This document shows positions 58,884 through 64,000 of a stretch of 64,000 bases of DNA, one piece after another. Location of the stretch: assembly GCA_963819645.1 (NCBI GenBank), contig CAWFWZ010000007.1, positions 1-64,000 on the forward strand, written 5' to 3'. The first letter of the stretch is position 1; each line of letters begins with the position of its first letter. A model generated the notes under the pieces. The model saw only the letters and a program-made list of their open reading frames with translations. It was not told the DNA's origin and made no database searches. Source of the DNA: CAVVDY01 sp963819645. GTDB taxonomy: Bacteria; Acidobacteriota; Terriglobia; Terriglobales; Acidobacteriaceae. The translations under genes were made by a program, and so were the position numbers.

Positions 58884-59600
58884 TTATGCAGGCCTAAGCC
58901 CCGGCGCCAGATTGACCGCCTTCTGCTTCACCGCCTTAAGAAGCGTCGCGGCCGCGTGATGCGGATGGCTCCGCCCCAAATCGGCTGCCAATGTAACCAT
59001 GGCCGCATTCGGTGCGGCGGCTTGCAACGCGGGCACGACAGCAAAGTTTTCTAGTTCGGCCGACTGGCGGCCAACCAGGATGACGCTGGGTCCCGCTGCC
59101 TGCGCCAGCAACTGAGCATCGCTAAAGCTCTTGGTCGTCAGCACCTCGTATCCGTGCTGCCCGAGCACGCTGCGCGCAAACGCGCACAAATCCTCCGACT
59201 GCTCGAGAAATAAGACGGTGGCGGCAAACTCTCGACGGTCCTCGCCCGTCGAGCCCCGTAGAAAGAATGATGCGATCGCGTTGTGTTCGGACGTATAGAT
59301 GAGGAAAACGGAATCGAGCTTAGTTGCGCTGAGCAGCTTCCGTACGAATTGGCTCGGTGAGCACAGGCGCAGGTCTCCACCCTTATTGCGGCTGTGCGAG
59401 AGAAACCGCACCAGCAACCCCAGACCCGTGCTGTCAATCCGGTCGACTCCTCTCAGGTCGACCACGATGCGGGCGGCCTCGCTCAGACCGCGCCGAAGCT
59501 CTTCGTCCAGCTTGCCCAGGGTATCGCCCGCAACAATCACGCCGGAGCAGCGGATGATGGAAATGCTTCCGTAAGAGCGTCGATCGAGTTTCAGTGACAT
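58884..59600 (-). CDS. STAS-domain protein with receiver-like C-terminal half
   Basis: 238 residues from ATG 59600 (MSLKLDRRSYGSISII); the frame can start at 59624 too. STAS fold (1-110) with the regulatory-Ser region VDRIDSTGLGLLVRF, as in SpoIIAA-type anti-anti-sigma factors, where the Ser of DST is phosphorylated. The C-terminal part (about 125-238) has alternating strands and helices (AATVLFLEQSEDLCAFA, AGPSVILVGRQSAELENF) like a receiver lacking the phospho-Asp. Probably a partner-switch regulator. No kinase or sigma gene nearby. Confidence 0.75.
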   Translation of the reverse strand: MSLKLDRRSYGSISIIRCSGVIVAGDTLGKLDEELRRGLSEAARIVVDLRGVDRIDSTGLGLLVRFLSHSRNKGGDLRLCSPSQFVRKLLSATKLDSVFLIYTSEHNAIASFFLRGSTGEDRREFAATVLFLEQSEDLCAFARSVLGQHGYEVLTTKSFSDAQLLAQAAGPSVILVGRQSAELENFAVVPALQAAAPNAAMVTLAADLGRSHPHHAAATLLKAVKQKAVNLAPGLRPA

Positions 59601-60047
59601 GCTGCCTTTCCGCAGACGTATCAAGCCGTGAGCTCAGAGGCTATCACAGGATTTAGCAATAAGAGGCGTTCGAAACTTGATGACGAAACCGTCTTCTTCA
59701 CCAGCTTCGGATAATAATATTCAGGTAGATTGGCCTGGATCCGGAGCTATCTGTTAGCCATCGCGGCCGGTCTCTGCCTGCCTAGTTCGGTTTACTACTG
59801 ACGAAAGCGCTGATTACGACAGTGATCAGAGGGCATGGGTAGAGGTTACAAAAGCCGCAAACGGTATTCAGCAAAGCCGCACAAACTCCTTGACAACTGG
59901 TCACTTAAGTACAAAACTGGTTGCGCTCGGGATGAGTGTGCTCATACTGCGCTGCTGATTTTGCAGTTTCGCCGAGCAAAGGCCTTCCTGTCGTTGAGTG
60001 CGAGACGACATACCACAACCTGCTGAACTGTTCGCGAGGAGGAAAAT
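59601..60047. other. Divergent intergenic region
   Basis: About 450 bases between the STAS gene and a PEP-CTERM gene. No gene or repeat. GAGGAGG just before 60048 is the ribosome-binding site of the next gene. Confidence 0.35.
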
Positions 60048-60836
60048 ATGCGACGGGTTCTTCTGCTTCTCACCCTGCTGTGCTGCGTAGCATCCGTGTC
60101 CGCTTGGGCTGCCGACAATGGGATGCTATACGCGATCGATAACGACAACAATTCGTTGTACGCGATCAACCCAAACACTTACACCGCGACCTTCATCGGC
60201 TCTACCGGCGTCGCTGCCGGCAGCTTCGGAGACCTGACGTATAACCCGAACAACAACACCGCCTACTGGGTCCCGGGCCGTGGTAACGACAATCTTTACA
60301 CCATCAACCTGCAGACGGGTGCGGCCACACTGGTGGGCGCGCATAATGTCGACGACATGTTTGCGCTGGGCTATGACACCGCCAACAGCACCCTCTATGG
60401 CGAGTCGAGCAGCGGCAGCTTCTATAGCCTCAGCACCAGCAATGGCTCAGCAACCCTGATCGGCGGCAATAGCGTCTATCCGGGCGGCTTGGCTTATCGC
60501 GGTGACACCAACCAGTTGATTCTGCTCGGCGCCGGCTCGGCAACCTTCAACCTGGTTAATGTTGCGAATGGGACGACGTCCCTGCTTGGCGGCAGCGGCT
60601 TCGTCAATGACAATGGCGTCACCTGGGATCCCATCCAGGGCAAATTCTTTGTCGACGATTACAGTGGCAATCTCTACACCGGAGATCCGAACACGTACGC
60701 GCTGACGAATGTTGCAAGTTTGCCGGGTGCGTTCGACGGAATCGCCTACGTAGGCGCAGTTCCTGAGCCCGGAACGTTCCTGCTCATCGGTAGCGGAATC
60801 CTCGGCTTGGCCACGCGTCTGCGCCGCAAACTGTAA
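60048..60836 (+). CDS. PEP-CTERM secreted protein with propeller-like repeats
   Basis: 262 residues. Signal peptide RRVLLLLTLLCCVASVSAWA, then repeated short beta units (LYAIDNDNNSLYAINPNT, NLYTINLQTGAATLVG, FYSLSTSNGSATLIGG, TFNLVNVANGTTSLLGG) and a C-terminal sorting signal: VPEPGTFLLIGSG, a hydrophobic helix and RLRRKL. PEP-CTERM proteins are processed by an exosortase and displayed or released with exopolysaccharide; no exosortase gene is in the window. AGGAGG about six bases before the ATG. Followed by a terminator. Confidence 0.88.
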   Translation: MRRVLLLLTLLCCVASVSAWAADNGMLYAIDNDNNSLYAINPNTYTATFIGSTGVAAGSFGDLTYNPNNNTAYWVPGRGNDNLYTINLQTGAATLVGAHNVDDMFALGYDTANSTLYGESSSGSFYSLSTSNGSATLIGGNSVYPGGLAYRGDTNQLILLGAGSATFNLVNVANGTTSLLGGSGFVNDNGVTWDPIQGKFFVDDYSGNLYTGDPNTYALTNVASLPGAFDGIAYVGAVPEPGTFLLIGSGILGLATRLRRKL

Positions 60837-60864
60837 ACTTCGATTTCAGTTCGGAAGAAACTAG

Positions 60865-60889
60865 ACCGGAGCTTCGGCTCCGGTTTTTT
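60865..60889 (+). terminator. Rho-independent terminator with UUCG loop
   Basis: ACCGGAGC-TTCG-GCTCCGGT followed by six T. The C(UUCG)G tetraloop is a very stable closing. 29 bases after the PEP-CTERM stop. Confidence 0.9.
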
Positions 60890-61015
60890 GCTGTGGCCCG
60901 AAGGATGTGCCCGCTCCCACGCCACCTGATTGCGGCCATCTCATTTCAGCGCACGTTCCTCCCGCTTGGCTGTTACGTCCTTCCCTGTAGCCACTCCGGC
61001 AGAACACAATTCATC

Positions 61016-61480
61016 ATGCTCATCGAAGAAGAGTCTGGCGCCACCGCAGGAGAGGCTCGCTTCCGCGTTCGCTATGCGGAAACCGACAAAATGGGCGTTG
61101 TCTACAACTCGAATTATCTGATCTGGTTCGAGATCGGCCGGGTCGAGTTAATGAGGGACTTGGGCTACAGCTATCGCGATCTTGAGGAGGACGGATACAT
61201 CCTTCCTGTCGCAGAGGCAAGCTGCCGCTTCAAAGATTCCGCGGCTTACGATGACGAGATCCTGATTCGTACCCGCATTGTGCGGCTGCGTCGCTCGCTC
61301 ATCCAGTTCGACTACGATATCTATCGAGCTGAGGACCTCAAGCTACTGGCAACCGGCACTACCACTCACTTCGTCACCGGCCAGGACAAGCAACGCAGGC
61401 CGCTGTCGGATCGATGCATGGCACAGTTCGAGCGTGCCGTGGCGAAAGCAACGGAAGCGAAAGCTGCTTCCTGGAGTTGA
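61016..61480 (+). CDS. YbgC/4HBT-family acyl-CoA thioesterase
   Basis: 154 residues from ATG 61016; the longer frame from 60893 starts inside the terminator. Hotdog fold with the catalytic Asp region FRVRYAETDKMGVVYNSNYL and IWFEIGRVELMRDLG, as in YbgC and 4-hydroxybenzoyl-CoA thioesterase. Expected to hydrolyse short acyl-CoA thioesters in the cytoplasm. Usually linked to tol-pal in Proteobacteria; here it stands alone. Confidence 0.85.
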   Translation: MLIEEESGATAGEARFRVRYAETDKMGVVYNSNYLIWFEIGRVELMRDLGYSYRDLEEDGYILPVAEASCRFKDSAAYDDEILIRTRIVRLRRSLIQFDYDIYRAEDLKLLATGTTTHFVTGQDKQRRPLSDRCMAQFERAVAKATEAKAASWS

Positions 61481-61581
61481 CCTGGTCTTGCCTCAACACA
61501 CAAACGCCAACTGAAGCGGCAACATCTGAAGATACATACGCCTCACGTGCAATCTACAATCGCGAAGCGGAGTGAACACCC

Positions 61582-61923
61582 ATGAGCAAAGAACCCACGA
61601 CCAAAGAAATTCCGCTGTCTGAATTCGCGCCCAAGCTATCCGAATTAACTCGCCAGGTATTATTCGGCGATGTCTGGGAGCGGCCTGAGCTCGCCAAGCG
61701 TGATCGCAGCCTGATTACAGTTGCCGCGTTGATAGCACTGAATCGTCCTGAACAGTTGCGCTTTCATCTCGGCAAAGCTTTAGAGAATGGACTCAAGAAA
61801 GAAGAGCTGATCGAAGCAATTACCCACTTGGCGTTTTATTCCGGCTGGCCTACCGCCATGAACGCGATCAAAGTTGCGCAGGAAGTATTCGCTAATGCCT
61901 GGCTAAAGCAAGAAAGGTGGTGA
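61582..61923 (+). CDS. Carboxymuconolactone-decarboxylase family protein
   Basis: 113 residues, the whole CMD fold: FGDVWERPELAKRDRSLITVA, LNRPEQLRFHLGKALENGL and ITHLAFYSGWPTAMNAI. The redox CxxC of AhpD is absent, so it belongs to the CxxC-free branch. Several members are linked to protocatechuate metabolism, but many are uncharacterised; function is not assigned. No partner genes. Intact. Confidence 0.8.
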   Translation: MSKEPTTKEIPLSEFAPKLSELTRQVLFGDVWERPELAKRDRSLITVAALIALNRPEQLRFHLGKALENGLKKEELIEAITHLAFYSGWPTAMNAIKVAQEVFANAWLKQERW

Positions 61924-62114
61924 TTACGAAAGTGCTGGCCAGATACCAGGAGCCTTGCTATGGATCAGTTCTCTAGCTGGAAGATCCAGGACCGGCGAAC
62001 CAATCCCGTTAAATTCTCTCGAATCTCCGAATAAATCTGGCATACCACGGGAAAAGTGAGGTAAAATTCGCGCGTGCGTAGGGCCCCCACTCCGCGGACA
62101 GGAGGAAACTCTAA

Positions 62115-62651
62115 GTGCGCAAACTGATGTTGCTTACCCTTCTGCTGGTGCTCTTCTTCACCCTCGCAGCCAGCGCCACGGTCATCAACTTCGACGATTT
62201 GAGCGGCACCGGTACTGTAGCGGATGGCTACGCCGGCGTCACCTGGTTCGGCCAGTGGACGTATTTCGATGCCGTTCAGCCGCCGTACAATCCCCATTCG
62301 CCGCCCGAACGTGTCTACGACTTCCTGAATGATGCGATGTTCCAGTTCGGTTCCCCGGTGGTGTTTAACGGAGCCTGGTTCTCAGGCAACGCTTTCGCCA
62401 CAGTCCAGTTTCAGGGTTACCTGAACGGGGCGCTGGAATTCACGTCAGGGATTTTGGCGCCGACCGATGTACCGGCGTTCCTCGATTCCGGATATGCCGG
62501 AATGGTAGACACCATTCACGTGCTGTCACCGTCTCCCGACTTCTTCGTCATGGACGACGTCACCTACAACAACGTTCCGGAACCTGGCTCACTGGTGCTC
62601 ATGGGCACCGGCCTGGCGGGACTCGCAGGCTATCTGCGTCGCAAGTTTTAA
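62115..62651 (+). CDS. PEP-CTERM secreted protein
   Basis: 178 residues from GTG 62115 (AGGAGGAAACTCTAA upstream). Signal peptide RKLMLLTLLLVLFFTLAASA. The mature domain (VINFDDLSGTGTVADGYAGV then GAWFSGNAFATVQFQGYLNG) is beta-rich. The tail NVPEPGSLVLMGTGLAGLAGYLRRKF (read as two halves: VPEPGSL and LRRKF) is an exosortase sorting signal. Second PEP-CTERM protein of the window. Followed by a terminator. Confidence 0.86.
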   Translation: MRKLMLLTLLLVLFFTLAASATVINFDDLSGTGTVADGYAGVTWFGQWTYFDAVQPPYNPHSPPERVYDFLNDAMFQFGSPVVFNGAWFSGNAFATVQFQGYLNGALEFTSGILAPTDVPAFLDSGYAGMVDTIHVLSPSPDFFVMDDVTYNNVPEPGSLVLMGTGLAGLAGYLRRKF

Positions 62652-62670
62652 GTTGGCTGAAATTCCAGCC

Positions 62671-62696
62671 GGCCGGGATGATCTCCCGGCCTTTTT
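62671..62696 (+). terminator. Rho-independent terminator after the second PEP-CTERM gene
   Basis: GGCCGGGA (62671-62678) pairs with TCCCGGCC (62684-62691), then TTTTTC. Confidence 0.85.
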
Positions 62697-62810
62697 CTTT
62701 GTACGTTCACGAAACGGGAAATCCTTCTAGCCGCTGGATTCCAATCAGTGCGCGGTGCTGCGCTCCGCCCGAGCAGCCCTCCTCTAACGCCGATGCCGTA
62801 GAATCAAAGG

Positions 62811-63134
62811 ATGGCATTTCGATCCGCCGATTCCAGCTTCCGCAAGCCGACTCACCCGCCCGAGGACACTCACCAAGAGGCTACCTACTTGAAGTCGCTC
62901 GGGGAGAAGCAGAAACCGGTGCGCGTCAAGCTGCTCGACGGCGAAGTGGTTCGCGGCTGGATCGAATACTATGATCGGCGCATGATCCGCCTGACCCGCG
63001 ACGGTGCTCCCAATCTTTTTATTTATAAGCACGACATCGCGTACATCGCCGAAGAGGGTGGCAAGCCCCGACGTACCGCCCGCTCCGCAGCCGACGACGC
63101 CCTCACCCCTGAGTCGGCGGACTCGAACGAATGA
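62811..63134 (+). CDS. hfq: Hfq-like Sm-fold RNA-binding protein
   Basis: 107 residues. A polar N-terminal extension (about 1-28) precedes the Sm1 motif (VRVKLLDGEVVRGWIEYYDRR) and an Sm2 motif NLFIYKHDIAYI, where YKH corresponds to the Hfq YKH signature that contacts uracil. The C-terminal tail is Ala/Asp/Arg-rich. Longer N terminus than in Proteobacteria. The stop overlaps the start of suhB (ATGA at 63131-63134). In the chromosomal setting it likely mediates sRNA-mRNA pairing, but acidobacterial Hfq proteins are little studied. Confidence 0.7.
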   Translation: MAFRSADSSFRKPTHPPEDTHQEATYLKSLGEKQKPVRVKLLDGEVVRGWIEYYDRRMIRLTRDGAPNLFIYKHDIAYIAEEGGKPRRTARSAADDALTPESADSNE

Positions 63135-63964
63135 CTGCGATACACCCCAGACATCGAGCCCATTATCCGCGAAGCGGGCGCGCTGCTGATGAGCTACTTC
63201 CACCGGCGCATCGGCTATGAGTACAAGGGCGATGTTGACCTGGTCACCGAAGCCGATCGGGCTTCGGAAAAGTTCATTACCGAGCGCCTGCAAAGCCGCT
63301 GGCCAGACTTCGGCGTCCTGGGCGAAGAAGGCACGCGGTCAGATATGGCGGCGGAGTATCGCTGGCTGGTCGATCCGCTCGACGGCACCACCAACTTCGC
63401 CCACGGCTATCCCGGTGTTCTGCATTTCCATTGCGCTGGTCGCGCGGCGAAGATCTGATTGCCGGCTTTCTCTACGATCCCACGCGGGACGAGTTCTTCT
63501 CTGCCGAGCATGGCGCGGGAGCCAAGCTGAACGGGCAGGCGATGCACGTGTCGAAGACGCAGACCTTGTCCGAGTCGATTCTCGGCACCGGCTTCCCCAG
63601 CCATAAGCGGCACAAGAATCCGAACGTCCACTTCTATCACCAGCTCACTCTGCGCTCGCACGGACTGCGGCGTGCCGGCTCGGCTGCGCTCGACCTGGCA
63701 AATGTTGCATCGGGCCGCTACGACGGATTCTGGGAATTCAACCTCAACTCCTGGGACACGGCTGCAGGTGTGCTTCTGGTGCGCGAGGCAGGTGGCACTG
63801 TCACGCGCTTCGATGGCTCGCCATTTCTCCTGAACAGCAAAGAGGTGCTGGCGTCGAACGGCATCATTCATCAGGAGCTGATGGAGAACTTCGCCGAGAT
63901 CTTCGCCGGCCGTGGATTGGAAGACATTCCCTCACCGGTGGAGTACGCCCGCCAGCGCTCGTAG
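63131..63964 (+). CDS. suhB: Inositol monophosphatase family protein (SuhB-like), three frameshifts
   Basis: About 276 residues. Metal-binding motifs: the Glu of VLGEEGTR, then WLVDPLDGTTNFAHG, and the C-terminal FNLNSWDTAAGVLLVREAGG, the three signatures of the FIG superfamily. The ATG overlaps the hfq stop. Shifts: an extra C in CACCCC at about 63146 (its removal gives HPDIEPIIREAG), then near 63412 and near 63438. Hydrolyses inositol monophosphate or related phosphomonoesters; in E. coli SuhB also acts in rRNA antitermination. Confidence 0.88.
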
Positions 63965-64000
63965 AGTCCGGAAGCCCGCAGGGCGTGTGATGACAGCCCA

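Overview
The window looks like a chromosomal segment of an Acidobacteriota (Terriglobia/Koribacter-like) bacterium. The evidence is a combination of families rather than any single marker gene: a Ser/Thr kinase fused to TolB-like and TPR regions, a PadR regulator beside a long MacB/FtsX-type (ADOP) permease, PEP-CTERM proteins, a HAF-repeat protein, a DUF3617 protein, very large secreted beta-propeller/Ig-like proteins and a moderately high GC content. Many conserved housekeeping genes (sdhA, sdhB, suhB, all five hyb genes, the S9 and M64 peptidases) carry one or more single-base frame shifts, several at short homopolymers. I read most of these as sequence or assembly errors and annotate the genes as whole loci spanning the shifts.

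Layout. 0-3.3 kb: a kinase-TPR gene cut by the window edge, an IscX-like gene and a membrane protein. 3.5-5.3 kb: a tightly overlapping five-gene cassette (HTH, RHH, serine recombinase, small membrane protein, zinc-ribbon protein) followed by about 1.5 kb of poorly coding DNA, probably a mobile element. 6.9-10.8 kb: a succinate dehydrogenase operon sdhC-sdhA-sdhB plus a TPR gene. 11-17 kb: an SRPBCC-like protein, two exported rhodaneses, a PadR/ADOP permease pair and a short TauE/SafE protein. 17.1-22 kb: an accessory region with a tyrosine-recombinase remnant containing a small internal inversion, an HxlR regulator with palindromic operator-like sites, a HAF protein, a repeat-protein fragment and a 3' half-tRNA that looks like an attachment site. 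22.7-33.2 kb: a roughly 1,840-residue secreted protein, an aldo/keto reductase, an M64 metallopeptidase and an S9A prolyl oligopeptidase.

33.4-52 kb is the most interesting part. It holds a CHAT-protease/transglutaminase-like fusion, a sigma-54 activator whose receiver has lost its phospho-acceptor Asp, and a plus-strand operon encoding a membrane-anchored GcvH-like protein without the lipoyl lysine, a HybA-like ferredoxin and a HybB-like quinone protein. These converge on an rpsA-like gene, a cytochrome c lipoprotein and a complete hybOABCD-ordered [NiFe] hydrogenase operon. Divergent from hybO lies a receiver/glutaredoxin-like/thioredoxin-reductase-like fusion (both CxxC motifs missing) in tandem with a cyclic-nucleotide-binding histidine kinase. 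The inferred theme is periplasmic H2 oxidation or evolution coupled to the quinone pool, under redox-responsive signalling.

52-64 kb: a secreted beta-propeller/phosphoesterase, a heavy-metal-type two-component pair, tRNA-Leu(UAG), a DUF3617 protein, a STAS protein, two PEP-CTERM proteins, a 4HBT thioesterase, a carboxymuconolactone-decarboxylase family protein, and an Hfq-like gene translationally overlapping suhB. Two copies of a palindromic intergenic repeat (33.3 and 42.8 kb) punctuate the hydrogenase region. I saw no CRISPR array and no rRNA.
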